Part shown: positions 38,190-48,700 of the stretch, in pieces | How positions within the stretch are numbered: the first letter of the stretch is position 1 | How the letters are laid out: each line of letters starts with the position of its first letter | Assembly (NCBI GenBank): GCA_910575545.1 | Contig: CAJTFH010000016.1 | Coordinates: forward strand, 1 to 64,000 | DNA length: 64,000 nt | Reading direction: 5' to 3' | Source of the DNA: Bacteroidales bacterium | GTDB taxonomy: Bacteria; Bacteroidota; Bacteroidia; Bacteroidales; Muribaculaceae | Notes under the pieces: model-generated | Databases searched by the model: none | Seen by the model: the letters and a program-made list of their open reading frames with translations, nothing else | Told to the model about the DNA's origin: nothing | Translations under genes and position numbers: made by a program

Positions 38190-39512
38190 ATGCGATTTGA
38201 AGACCTTGATTTAAGCGATGACCTGCTCGATGCCCTTTATGACATGCGATTTGACCAATGCACCCCGATTCAGGAGCAGGCCATTCCGCTTGCCCTTGAG
38301 GGGCGCGACCTCATAGCCGTGGCGCAGACCGGCACGGGCAAGACTGCCGCCTATCTGCTTCCGGTAATAGACATGATTACTTACGGGGGATATCCGCAGG
38401 ATGCCATCAACTGCATTGTCATGGCTCCCACGCGGGAACTCGCCCAGCAGATTGACCGACAGATGGAGGGGTTCGCCTACTACATGCCTGTTAGCAGCAT
38501 CGCAGTGTATGGAGGGGGGACCGGCGAGGAATTCGGGCGCCAGCAGCATGGGCTTAAAACCGGAGCTGATGTGGTTATCGCCACTCCGGGGCGACTGCTG
38601 GCACATCTGGCCGGCGGAGCGGTTGATTTGTCGAAAGTGTCGTTTTTCATCCTCGACGAAGCCGACCGTATGCTCGACATGGGCTTTTATGATGACATAA
38701 TGCAGATTGTCAAGCATCTGCCAACGGAGAGGCAGACTCTGATGTTTTCGGCAACCATGCCTCCGAAAATCAAGAAACTCGCAAAAGATATCCTCAGGAA
38801 TCCGGCCGAGGTGAAAATCGCGGTGTCGCGCCCGGCAGAGAAAATCGAGCAATCTGCCTATATGTGCGGTGAAGGGCAGAAAACGGCGTTGTTGGAGCAT
38901 CTTCTCCGCAATGTGCGCTCGCAGAGAGTGATAGTCTTTGCGGCTTCAAAGCTGAAAGTGAAAGACCTTGCGCGCACTTTGCGCCGACACGGGCTTAAGG
39001 TGGGGGAAATGCATTCCGACCTCGAACAGCAGCAGCGCGACGATGTTATGCTCGGGTTCAAGGCGGGGCGCATCGATGTTCTGGTGGCTACCGACATTGT
39101 GCAGAGAGGTATCGACATCGAAGACATATCGATGGTGGTCAACTATGATGTGCCGAGGTGTGCTGAGGATTATGTGCACCGCGTGGGCCGTACCGCCCGC
39201 GCCAATGCCGGAGGGATGGCAGTCACGCTTGTTTCTGACCGCGACGGTGTGAAATTCCGCCAGATAGAGAGGTTCCTGAAAAAGGAGATCCGCAAAGACC
39301 CTCTTCCGGAAACGGTAGGGAAAGCCTCTGACAAGCCTCAGGCTCCGTGCCGTCGGGGAGGATGGCAGCATCGTGGAAAAGGAGGAAAGCAGGGGAATGC
39401 ACCGAAAAACACCCGCAATGCTGGCAAAGCGGCAGGGAGCGCTCCGAAATCACCGAAAGGGAGACGCACTCCCCGCCCGCGCACCAACGAGGGGCAGAAG
39501 GGTCAGGAATGA
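38190..39512 (+). CDS. DEAD-box RNA helicase (RhlE-like)
   Basis: A 440-residue helicase with Q motif (FDQCTPIQEQAIP), motif I AQTGTGKT, Ia PTRELAQQ, II ILDEADRMLDMG, III SATMP, and C-terminal IV-VI (ATDIVQRGIDI, YVHRVGRTARAN), followed by a basic, low-complexity tail (KGGKQGNAPKN) suited to RNA binding. I use the ATG at 38190; an upstream in-frame GTG at 38157 lies inside the promoter box. It probably acts in ribosome assembly or RNA turnover at low temperature. Confidence 0.94.
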   Translation: MRFEDLDLSDDLLDALYDMRFDQCTPIQEQAIPLALEGRDLIAVAQTGTGKTAAYLLPVIDMITYGGYPQDAINCIVMAPTRELAQQIDRQMEGFAYYMPVSSIAVYGGGTGEEFGRQQHGLKTGADVVIATPGRLLAHLAGGAVDLSKVSFFILDEADRMLDMGFYDDIMQIVKHLPTERQTLMFSATMPPKIKKLAKDILRNPAEVKIAVSRPAEKIEQSAYMCGEGQKTALLEHLLRNVRSQRVIVFAASKLKVKDLARTLRRHGLKVGEMHSDLEQQQRDDVMLGFKAGRIDVLVATDIVQRGIDIEDISMVVNYDVPRCAEDYVHRVGRTARANAGGMAVTLVSDRDGVKFRQIERFLKKEIRKDPLPETVGKASDKPQAPCRRGGWQHRGKGGKQGNAPKNTRNAGKAAGSAPKSPKGRRTPRPRTNEGQKGQE

Positions 39513-39703
39513 ATGCTGATTTTCATGACTTGGCCGTTGTCTGCGCGTAGGATATAGATGCCATCCGGGAGGGTGGCGTTTGTGCCATTGGGCAAAAGTG
39601 TTATGCAACGCCCGCAAATGTCGTAGACTTCTGCATATTGCGCCGCACACACCGATATGGTGTTGCCTGTTATGATGGCGAATGGAGCGGCGTTGGCAGA
39701 CAC
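39503..39703 (-). pseudogene. Truncated 3' tail of a secreted protein (sorting-like domain)
   Basis: The minus-strand frame ending at 39503 encodes AEVYDICGRCITLLPNG and DGIYILRADNGQVMKISIHS. This is the pattern of Bacteroidetes C-terminal sorting tails (VYDxxGRxV...LPxGIYIVR...KxxV). There is no signal peptide, and upstream the frame closes at a TAG within a few codons of 39703. It is the end of a gene whose body is gone. It overlaps the helicase stop by 10 nt. Confidence 0.65.
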
Positions 39704-40190
39704 GGGCGCTTCTAACTATTCCAAGCAGACTGCTACCGCCCTGTTTCTCGACGACATAAGTTATATTTCCGAAAATGCACAAGCCGATGAGCCTGAAATA
39801 AAAGGTTATAACGTCTATCGCGATAAAGTGAGGCTTAACAGTAGCCCGTTGGCCTCAATGAGTTTCAACGACAAAGTTGCAGATTTCGGCAAGAACTACG
39901 AATATGCGGTTTCAGCAGTTTATGCCGCCGGTGAATCGGCTCTTTCCGACCCGTTGAGAATCAATCCTGCTGGTTTGCAGGTGGTTGAACCCGGAGCGCC
40001 GTTTGAAGTGGCGACCTCTCCCGGTCTGATTTCAGTGCGCAACTGCGAAGGGATGGAGCTGGTTCTCTACACTGCCGACGGCAAAGTTCTTGCCCACACC
40101 ACCGGCAGCTCCCTGGTCACCTTCCCCGTCGCTCCCGGCTTCTATGTCGTGACCGTCAACGGCCACGGCACCAAGGTGGCGGTGCGCTGA
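39657..40190 (+). pseudogene. Truncated 3' tail of a giant Fn3/cleaved-adhesin protein
   Basis: The frame encodes LFLDDISYI, then KGYNVYRDKVRLNSSPL and GESALSDPL, then a sorting tail (ADGKVLAHTT, PGFYVVTVNGHG). The order and sequence match the last ~150 residues of the 1,497-residue protein at 10511-15004 (LFVDDVTYI, KGYNVYRNGQRLNTEPL, GESAPSD). There is no signal peptide and the first ~20 codons do not match, so the homologous part begins near 39715. It is most likely the surviving end of a paralogue. Confidence 0.7.
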
Positions 40191-40200
40191 ACGGAACCAG

Positions 40201-40233
40201 GCTATAACAGCTTTGATAGCCGTTATGGCTTTT
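40201..40233 (+). terminator. Terminator after the gene-tail remnant
   Basis: GCTATAACAGCT (40201-40212) pairs with AGCCGTTATGGC (40218-40229), with one wobble and one mismatch, followed by TTTT. Confidence 0.6.
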
Positions 40234-40297
40234 ATGGCCTGAGACTGGTGTGCTATGAAACGGGACGAAATTGCTATGCGGGGCGGGAGGATTTTAC

Positions 40298-40305
40298 TAA
40301 TTTTG
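40298..40305 (+). promoter_or_regulatory. -7 box of the GH43 lipoprotein gene
   Basis: TAATTTTG, 40 nt before the ATG at 40346. Confidence 0.6.
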
Positions 40306-40345
40306 CAGGTGTGTGGATGGGTTGGTATTGCTTTAGATTTAAATC

Positions 40346-41509
40346 ATGAAAATGAAAGGTTCTTTTTTGAAGAGGCTGACCGTTGGCACAGGATGCCTGG
40401 CGGTTGTGTTTGCGATGGTGTCGTGCGGAGGGAAGAAGAATGGTTGTGTCAAAGGGAGTTCGGAAGAGTCGGCTGAAGATACGGTGGCGGTGGTGCTGCC
40501 GCAGAACCCGCTGCCGATGAAGCTGGGGGATCCGTTCCTGCTACATGCCTCCGACGGGCGCTATTATATGTATGGCACTTCGCTGGCCGACGGTTTCGAG
40601 GCTTTCGTGTCGGATGACCTTGCGGAGTGGAAGCCTTGCGGGCAGGTCTACAAGGGTGGCGATGAGGGGCAGTGGAATGTTGACTGTTTCTGGGCGCCTG
40701 AGGTTTATGAGCGTAACGGAAAATATTATATGTTTTACAGCTCGAACTCCCGCAATAACCCGACTGCCGAGGAGGAGAATTTCCGCATCGGGGTGGCAGT
40801 TGCCGATTCACCGGCCGGGCCGTTTAAAGACCTCTATAACCGTCCGGTGTTTGAGGCTCCTTATCCTGTGATTGACGCCAATGTGTTGTTTGACGATGCT
40901 TCGGGCAAATGCTATCTCTATTTCTCCCGTTGCTGCTATAAACATCCCGTGGAGAGCGAGATTGCCGACAAGCTGAAGAAAGAGGGTAAGTTCGACTGCA
41001 TTGAGGAGAGCTGGATTTATGGCGTTGAGCTGAAGCCTGATTTTTCGGGTATTATAGGTGAGCCGGTGCTCTTGTTGGCACCTCCGACGACGCTTGCCGA
41101 CAGCCAGGCTGAATGGGAGAGCCGCTCGGCGACTTCGGGTGAGGCTAACCGCCGCTGGACCGAGGGGTCGTATATCTTCCGCCATGGCGACCGCTACTAT
41201 ATGATGTATTCCGCCAATTTCTTCGGCGGCGGCCATTATGCCGTTGGATATGCTACCTCTGAAGAACCGCTGGGACCGTTTGAGAAGGCGGCATCGAATC
41301 CGGTTATCCAAGAGAATGTAAGCCGGGGCGGCGATGTGATGGGCACGGGCCACAACATGGTGCTCCGTTTGCCTGACGGGGAGCTTTACACGGTCTACCA
41401 TGGCCGCATGAAGAGCAATCCTGATGCCCGTGTGGTGTTTATCGACAAGGTCTTGGTTGATGGCGACGGTGTGTTAAGCGTTGACGGCCCGACTTCGATG
41501 GAACGTTGA
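40346..41509 (+). CDS. GH43 family glycosidase, lipoprotein (locus 2)
   Basis: A 387-residue five-bladed propeller with a lipobox (FAMVSCGG). The three GH43 acids are present: base Asp62 (KLGDPFLLHA), pKa-tuning Asp177 (PVIDANVLFDD) and acid Glu273 (RRWTEGSYIFRHG). There is no extra C-terminal module. Such short GH43 proteins are usually alpha-L-arabinofuranosidases, arabinanases or beta-xylosidases. It lies directly before the hybrid sensor gene (26-nt gap) and probably shares its transcript. Confidence 0.88.
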   Translation: MKMKGSFLKRLTVGTGCLAVVFAMVSCGGKKNGCVKGSSEESAEDTVAVVLPQNPLPMKLGDPFLLHASDGRYYMYGTSLADGFEAFVSDDLAEWKPCGQVYKGGDEGQWNVDCFWAPEVYERNGKYYMFYSSNSRNNPTAEEENFRIGVAVADSPAGPFKDLYNRPVFEAPYPVIDANVLFDDASGKCYLYFSRCCYKHPVESEIADKLKKEGKFDCIEESWIYGVELKPDFSGIIGEPVLLLAPPTTLADSQAEWESRSATSGEANRRWTEGSYIFRHGDRYYMMYSANFFGGGHYAVGYATSEEPLGPFEKAASNPVIQENVSRGGDVMGTGHNMVLRLPDGELYTVYHGRMKSNPDARVVFIDKVLVDGDGVLSVDGPTSMER

Positions 41510-41534
41510 TTTTTCCGGAGGGCTGTATCTGGTT

Positions 41535-44500
41535 ATGTTGCGCAGATTCATCAAATCGGTTTTAAGAAGCCTGGTGGTCCTGGTTGCTGTGGCGGCGGTT
41601 GGTGCGGTGGCCTCAGCTGCACCTCTGCGCAATGTTTATTTCGACCATTACGACATTAAAAACGGGCTGTCGCAGAACACTGTGAACTGTCTGCTGCAAG
41701 ACAGGCAGGGTTTTGTGTGGTGCGGCACCAAATATGGCCTGAACCGTTTCGACGGTTTGGACTTCAAGGTGATAAACGCCGAAGGTGAGAAAAAGTGCAG
41801 CCATGTGACGGCGCTTTATGAAGACGGCGAGGGGCTTTTGTGGGTGGGTACGCATCAAGGCGCTTGCATATATAATCCGACCGACGAGACCTTGCGGTGG
41901 TTTACCATGACTACCCCCGACGGCCATACCATTGACAACCAGGTGCTCCAGATTACGGGAAATCCGGCAGGAAATGTAGTGCTGACGGTTGACAACGACG
42001 GGGTGTATTCCTACGATAAAAGCGCCATGACACTGACGGCGCTGCATAACATCAAACATCCGCAGGCGGGTATGGTCAACCGTATCGCTTATGAGCCGGA
42101 TGGGAGGGTTTGGATAGGCACTTTCGGCAGCGGGGTGTTTTATTCGGATGATAATTTCAAAACATTCAAGAAGTTTGATGTCAGGGATGGCGAATATGGG
42201 TTTGATGCGGCCATAGTGACTGAAATAGCCACCTTGGGCGACAAAGTGTATCTGGCCACAGATGATTCCGGCCTGTGGTCGATTGATATCCATAACGGGA
42301 AGTGTTCGGCTGTGTTTCTCACCGATGAGAACGGTTCTGTGCCATATATCCGTAAGTTCATGTTCCACGGAAATACTGAGCTGTGGATCGGCACGGAAAG
42401 CGGCATATATGTCTATGACATCAGATCGCATACTCTCCTCCATCATCTGACCCACAATTATTTCGACAAATACTCCATTTCCGACAATGCCATCTATTCC
42501 TTAATGACCGACCGTGACGGAGGGATATGGGCAGGGTCGTATTTCGGTGGGGTCGATTATCTTAATATCTGCCAACTGCAGTTTGACAAATATTATTGCG
42601 GGAACCGAGGGGCGTCGTTGCGCGGTGAAAGGGTAAGGGAGATGTGTGCCGACAGCGCCGGGATTATTTATATCGGTACGGAAGATAACGGGCTTTCGGT
42701 GTTTGATCCGTCGACGGGCCGTTTTTCCGAACTGGCAGGAATCGGCGACACCAATATCCACGGACTTTGTATCGACGGGAGCGACCTTTGGGTCGGCACG
42801 TTTGCCAATGGGTTGAAAATTAAAGATTTGAACAGGGGGGGGGTAAAAACGTACCGGTCTGAAAGCAATTGCGGGCTGGCGAGTGATTATGTGTTTTCAA
42901 TCATCCGCACGGTGCATGGCGAGATGTTCCTGGCCACGATGTCTGGGCTGCAACGTTATGACCGTGACGCCGATAGGTTTGAGAGTATCGATGACCTGCG
43001 CCATGTTTTCATCTATGATATAATAGAGGATGCGCAGGGCAATATGTGGGCTGCGTCATATAGCAACGGGCTTTATCTGCGGCGTGCCGGAGAGTCGCGG
43101 TGGCAGTGTTTCCAGAATGACCCTTCCGATCCGGAATCACTGCCGAGCAACATGGTGCACGGACTTTACGAGGATATGCGCCATAATGTGTGGATCATGA
43201 CCCAGAACGGGGTGTGCGTAAGCCGTGGCACATCGGGGCGTTTCGACCGGAGGTTCATGGGTGTAGACCGCATCGGAAGCCTGGTCTATCAGGTTGCCGA
43301 CGATGAAAACGGCCGTTATTGGATTACGACCAGCCAGGGGCTTTATTGTCTTGATTCTAAGAACGGCAGTCTGAGACGGTTCACAACTGCCGACGGGTTG
43401 CCCACCAATCAGTTCAACTACAGTTCGTCGCTTCGCACCGCCGACGGCAAGCTATGGTTCGGCACCATCGAGGGGCTTGTTGAGTTCGAGCCTCTGCGTT
43501 TTGCGTTTTCCGCCCCGCAGGAGGTGCCGTTTGTGTCGGAGTTTTATCTTCACGGGCGTCTGGTAAGGCCGGCCGATGAAGGGTCGCCGTTGTCGCGGAG
43601 TATCTCCATGACTGATGAAATCAATCTTTCGAGCAACCAGAACAGTTTCGCCCTTAAAATAGTGACCTTGAATTTCAGCTCTCCCGGTCTGCAACGGATA
43701 CGCTACAAACTTGAGGGTTTCGACAAGGAGTGGCTCTATTCCACACTGGCCGATGCCATGCTTGCCTATTCCAACCTGGATTCAGGCACGTACCATCTGA
43801 AGGTGGCAACCTATGATGAGCATGACCCCGATGCAGGGCGTATGATGGAGCTGACCATCAATATCGCTGCCCCGTTCTACCGTTCCGGTCTGGCACTGGC
43901 GCTCTATTTCGTTATGACCGCAGGGATTGTGTGGTTTGCATTAAGGCGCTACCGCCGCAATTCACGCCAAAGAAACCAGCGCGACATGGAAAAATACAAA
44001 CAGGAGAAGGAGCGGGAGTCGTATGATTCTAAAATCCGCTTCTTCACCAATGTCGCCCATGAAATCCGCACTCCACTCACCCTGATTAAAGCGCCATTGG
44101 ACTGTGTTTTCCGCAGCCCCTCGTTGAAAAACGACCATGAAGCGATTGAAAACCTCGATGTGATCAACCTCAATGTTGACCGTTTGCTGCTGTTGGTCAA
44201 CCAGCTGCTTGATTTCCGCAAGATGGAGAGCGGCAAGTTCCAGATACATAAGAATAAGTGTGATGTGAAGGCGGTCATAGAGGATATTGTCCCCAGGTTC
44301 AAACCAACTATTGAGAGTTCCGGCAAGACCCTTGAGGTGTCGCTTCCGGAGACTCCTGTGGCTGCAGTGGTCGACAGCGAAGCGTTGACCAAGATTCTGA
44401 GTAATCTGGTGACGAATGCCATAAAGTATGGCCGCAGCTATATCAGGATGGCACTGACGGCCGATGCCGACAGCTTCCAGTTCACTATTGCCAACGATGG

Positions 44501-45542
44501 GGTGATTGTGGCGCCGGAGAAACGGGAGGAGATTTTCACTCTTTTCTCACGTCTTGAGAAAGAGGAAAACGGCTCACCAGGCACGGGTATAGGGCTTGCA
44601 TATGCCAGGAATCTCGCGCAGATGCATGGCGGCACACTGGTGATGGATGCTTCTACAGAGGAGAATATCTTTACGCTGGCCATACCGCTCGGCAACAGTG
44701 AGGAACCGGTGGCTGAGGCTGCGCCAGACGATCTGGAGCATGTGCTAAAGCGCAACGAAGGGAGGGTGAATATCCTTTTGGTCGATGACAATGCCGAGAT
44801 GCTCGATTTCCTTGAGAAGAAGCTGATTGCCCATAACTACAATGTGTTCAAGGCCTCAGACGGCCAATCGGCCCTCGATCTGCTGGCCAACCAGTATGTC
44901 GAGGTGATTGTGAGCGATGTTATGATGCCGGTGATGGACGGATTCGAGTTTGTCAGGCGTCTGAAATCTGATGTCAGCTACAGCCATATACCCGTTATAC
45001 TTCTAACAGCCAAGACCCGTATGGAAGATAAACTGTCGGGGCTTGAGTTCGGGGCTGACGCATATATTGAGAAACCTTTCGCCATAGAATATCTTTTGGC
45101 CAATATCTCGACGTTGCTGCGTAACCGCGAGCGGATGCGTGCGCGTCTGGAAAATATGCCATTGGCCAAGGTTGCCGGGAATGGGCTGAGCAAGGTGGAT
45201 GAGGACTTCCTGCGTCGTATCAACGAAATCATCCAGGCCAATTTCAGCAATCCGGAATATTCGATGGAAGATGTCATTGCCGCCATGGGGATGAGCCGCA
45301 CAACATTTTACCGCAAAATCAAAGGTCTGCTCGACCTCAATCCCAACGACTATATCAAGATGGAGCGGCTGAAACGGGCTGTCCAGCTTTTCAACGAGGG
45401 GCATACGATAGTGAGCGAAGTGTGCTATATGGTGGGCTTTTCGTCGCCCGGCTACTTCACAAAATGTTTCCAGAAGCAGTTCGGTATGTCGCCGAAGGAC
45501 TATATTTCGCGGACCGACCGCAAATCGGCTCCCAATAATTGA
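41535..45542 (+). CDS. Hybrid two-component system sensor-regulator (HTCS, locus 2)
   Basis: A 1,335-residue one-protein signalling system. It has a signal peptide (ending AVASA), two seven-bladed Reg_prop propellers (NGLSQNTVNCLLQDRQGFVW and later repeats), a Y_Y_Y domain (~702-775), one membrane helix (~783-803), a histidine-kinase domain (VAHEIRTPL, His about 841), an ATPase domain (NLVTNAIKYG; GTGIGLAYARNLAQ), a receiver domain (VIVSDVMMPVMDGFEF, Asp about 1128) and a C-terminal AraC-type HTH (~1225-1328). I use the ATG at 41535, because the longer frame from 41481 lies inside the GH43 coding end. HTCS proteins bind an oligosaccharide in the periplasm and activate the neighbouring SusC/D operon. 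Confidence 0.95.
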   Translation: MLRRFIKSVLRSLVVLVAVAAVGAVASAAPLRNVYFDHYDIKNGLSQNTVNCLLQDRQGFVWCGTKYGLNRFDGLDFKVINAEGEKKCSHVTALYEDGEGLLWVGTHQGACIYNPTDETLRWFTMTTPDGHTIDNQVLQITGNPAGNVVLTVDNDGVYSYDKSAMTLTALHNIKHPQAGMVNRIAYEPDGRVWIGTFGSGVFYSDDNFKTFKKFDVRDGEYGFDAAIVTEIATLGDKVYLATDDSGLWSIDIHNGKCSAVFLTDENGSVPYIRKFMFHGNTELWIGTESGIYVYDIRSHTLLHHLTHNYFDKYSISDNAIYSLMTDRDGGIWAGSYFGGVDYLNICQLQFDKYYCGNRGASLRGERVREMCADSAGIIYIGTEDNGLSVFDPSTGRFSELAGIGDTNIHGLCIDGSDLWVGTFANGLKIKDLNRGGVKTYRSESNCGLASDYVFSIIRTVHGEMFLATMSGLQRYDRDADRFESIDDLRHVFIYDIIEDAQGNMWAASYSNGLYLRRAGESRWQCFQNDPSDPESLPSNMVHGLYEDMRHNVWIMTQNGVCVSRGTSGRFDRRFMGVDRIGSLVYQVADDENGRYWITTSQGLYCLDSKNGSLRRFTTADGLPTNQFNYSSSLRTADGKLWFGTIEGLVEFEPLRFAFSAPQEVPFVSEFYLHGRLVRPADEGSPLSRSISMTDEINLSSNQNSFALKIVTLNFSSPGLQRIRYKLEGFDKEWLYSTLADAMLAYSNLDSGTYHLKVATYDEHDPDAGRMMELTINIAAPFYRSGLALALYFVMTAGIVWFALRRYRRNSRQRNQRDMEKYKQEKERESYDSKIRFFTNVAHEIRTPLTLIKAPLDCVFRSPSLKNDHEAIENLDVINLNVDRLLLLVNQLLDFRKMESGKFQIHKNKCDVKAVIEDIVPRFKPTIESSGKTLEVSLPETPVAAVVDSEALTKILSNLVTNAIKYGRSYIRMALTADADSFQFTIANDGVIVAPEKREEIFTLFSRLEKEENGSPGTGIGLAYARNLAQMHGGTLVMDASTEENIFTLAIPLGNSEEPVAEAAPDDLEHVLKRNEGRVNILLVDDNAEMLDFLEKKLIAHNYNVFKASDGQSALDLLANQYVEVIVSDVMMPVMDGFEFVRRLKSDVSYSHIPVILLTAKTRMEDKLSGLEFGADAYIEKPFAIEYLLANISTLLRNRERMRARLENMPLAKVAGNGLSKVDEDFLRRINEIIQANFSNPEYSMEDVIAAMGMSRTTFYRKIKGLLDLNPNDYIKMERLKRAVQLFNEGHTIVSEVCYMVGFSSPGYFTKCFQKQFGMSPKDYISRTDRKSAPNN

Positions 45543-45559
45543 TAAAAATATCTCCATCT

Positions 45560-45595
45560 ACGGCAACATCTTGAAATCCATGATGTTGCCGTTTT
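45560..45595 (+). terminator. Terminator after the HTCS gene
   Basis: ACGGCAACATC (45560-45570) pairs perfectly with GATGTTGCCGT (45582-45592) over an 11-nt loop, followed by a T-rich tail. Confidence 0.8.
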
Positions 45596-45668
45596 ATGTT
45601 TTGCAACATAGAGGATATTTTTCCAACAAAACGGGAAGATTTTTCCACTCTCGGGTGGCGCGTGTGGC

Positions 45669-45676
45669 TAATTTTG
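45669..45676 (+). promoter_or_regulatory. -7 box of the second SusC operon
   Basis: TAATTTTG, 96 nt upstream of the SusC start and downstream of the HTCS terminator. Confidence 0.6.
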
Positions 45677-45771
45677 CCGCTACAAAACCAACGCCCGCAG
45701 CCTACATCCACAGCGGGGTCACAGCCATTACTCTGAAACTAGTTTAACATAAATCTAATTCCTTTACAGAC

Positions 45772-48700
45772 GTGAAAATCTATCGTTATCACAAAGCGGC
45801 ATTCATAGCATTGCTGCTGTTTGCCATGGGGCTTTCGGCATCTGCCGCAGAGCTACTGAGGGTGAGCGGCACGGTGACAGATGATGCCAACGAGCCTCTG
45901 ATCGGAGTGTCGGTGGTTCTTAAAGGAGGTTCGGCGGCCACGGCCACTGATGTTGACGGCGCTTTTGCGATAAGCGCGCCAGCCGACGGCACTCTTACAT
46001 TTTCCTATATCGGCTACGGCTCCCGCGATGTTAAAATCGACGGGCGCAGCCAGATTAACGTTGTGCTTGCCGAGGAATCCGTGATGCTTGACCAGGTTGT
46101 CGTCATCGGTTACGGCACTCAGAAGAAAGCTGACCTGACCGGTTCGGTCGCTGTTGTCGACATGGACAAGGCCCGCAAGATGCCGGCCACCGACATCGCT
46201 TCGATGCTGCAGGGGCAGGTCGGCGGTGTGTCGGTGGGCACATCATCCCAGCCGGGCGCCATGGCTTCAATCCGTGTGCGCGGTGTGGGGTCTTTCTCCA
46301 ATGTAGGCCCGCTCTACGTTATCGACGGCATGATTGTCAACGATGCCAACAACCTCAACCCTAATGAAATCGAGAGTATGCAGGTGCTCAAAGACGCATC
46401 TGCCGCCGCCATCTATGGCGCGCGAGGTGCAAACGGTGTGATTCTCATCACCACCAAGAAGGGTAAAGCCGGTAAGCCGACACTCGATGTGAGCGCCAAT
46501 GTGTCGATATCACAGATGCCCAAAACAATCAAGATGATGCGGGGCAAAGAGTTCATGTATTATAACGAGCAGGGCTATCTTAACGCCGGGGCTAACTGGC
46601 CGGCGGCCAGCATAGAGCCGGGAACAATCCTGCCTGACACCGACTGGCAGAAAGCCGTGTATCAGAACGGAGTGACGCAGGATTATAACCTGGTGTATAC
46701 ACAGGGCACGGAGAACCTCCACACCTCTCTCAGCGCAGGCTACATGCAGCAGACCGGTGTTGTTAAAGGTCCGGAATACCAGCGTTTCACCGTGCGATTC
46801 AACAACGACGCCACCTACCGCGCGCTGACCGTTGGTGAGAACTTCACTTACCAGCACACCAAGAGCGACGACTATATAGCTTCGCCATTCTGGGATGCGC
46901 TGACAACCCCGTCGGTGATTCCTGTGCGCGACCCCGACGAACCCTCAGGCAAAGGTGGCTATGGCTATGGAAGTTCTTTCTTCCCGACGTATATCTCTAA
47001 CCCGGTCGGTCTGCAGGAGCGTTATGACAATGAGAGCGTCAACGACCGCATCATCGGCAACGTCTTTGCCGAGCTGAACCTGTTCAAGTATTTCAAATAC
47101 CGCTTCAACATAGGTCTTGACGCCTGGTGGGGCCGGATGAAACGCCTTGACCATGGCTACACCCTGCGTATGGCTTCAGGTGAGCAGCGCTATGAGAACA
47201 AGCTCAACGATATCCGCGATTCCCGCTACAGCCTCATCATCGAGAATACCCTGACTTACAGCCAGTCTATCGCCAAAAACAACATCACCGCCCTGTTGGG
47301 TTACACCATGGAGGATGTTAACTGGCATTATCTCGAGGCGGAAGGTTATAACCAGAAAGTGGATAATCTCGCCCAGATTGACCTGGTAGGGGAACAGAAC
47401 AACATGCACGGTTCGCGCCAGGAGCGCCGCATGACCTCTATCCTTGCCCGCGTTGACTATAACTACGACAACCGCTACTACTTCCAGTTCAACTTCCGTT
47501 CAGACGGATGCTCGAAATTCGGCCCGAACAAACGGCGCGGAAACTTCCCGTCGTTCTCGCTGGGATGGCGCCCGTCGGAAGAAGCGTTCTGGGAACCGCT
47601 GCGCGATGTTGTCAACAACGTGAAAATCCGTGGAAGCTGGGGTAAAATCGGTGACATGCAGGCGCTGGGCAACTATTCCTACATTCCGTCAATTAACCAT
47701 ACAGGCCCTTATGAAGGATTCAATGCGGTGTTTGGCCCTTCGGGTAACGAGACACTCCATCCTGGAGCCACCCAAAGCTCACGCGTGAATGTCAATCTCG
47801 GGTGGGAGACCAAGACCACAACTAACGTCGGTATTGATTTCGATCTGTTCAACAGCCGCCTGTACGGTTCATTCGACTGGTATAACGCCGTTTCATCAGA
47901 TTTGCTCTATAATATCAAGACCGCCTGGGCCACCGGTACGGATTATCTGTGGACCAACTACGGCAAGATGCGCAACCGTGGCGTTGAAATCATGATTGGC
48001 TGGCGCGACCGTGTGGGCGACTTCAGCTATTCTGTAAGCGCTAACCTTTCGACCGTGCGCAACAAAGTCATCACCCTCGGCGAGAGCTTCTATCAGGATG
48101 GTATCTGCCGTACTGAGGAGGGACGTTCAATATCGGAATTCTACGCCCGCCGTTTCGGAGGCATCTTCCAGTCGATGGATGAGGTTTATGCCCATACCAC
48201 CACACTGCCCGACGGCACAGTGAAGATTCTGCAGCCTAACGCACAACCCGGCGATGTCCGCTATATCGATGTCAACGGTGACGGCAAAATCAACGACGAT
48301 GACCGCGACTGGGTAGGGAGCCCGCTTCCGAAATTCGAGGCCGGACTGAATTTCACCGCAGAATGGAAAGGTATCGACTTCAATATGTTCTGGACTTCAC
48401 GCTACGGCAACAAAATCTACAACAACGTGTGGGTTTCGTGTCTGCAGTTCAAGGTCGACAATATTCCCGCCGAGGCGCGCCCATGGACCTGGGACAACCC
48501 CTCGACCGAGTATCCGCGCATGTATGCCAACGCAACCGACAACACCATGGCGTCTGACCGCTTTATCGAAGACGGCTCGTTCCTGCGCCTGAAAAACCTG
48601 CAGCTGGGTTATACAGTGCCCCAGAACATCACCCGCAAGTTCTATGTGGAGAAACTCAGGGTGTATGTCAGCGGCCAGAACCTCTGGACAATAACAAAGT

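Noticed and set aside
39450-39782. 110-codon minus-strand frame over the gene-tail junction
   Set aside because: A different frame of the same region (39503-39703) gives the sorting-tail pattern, so this one is a shadow.
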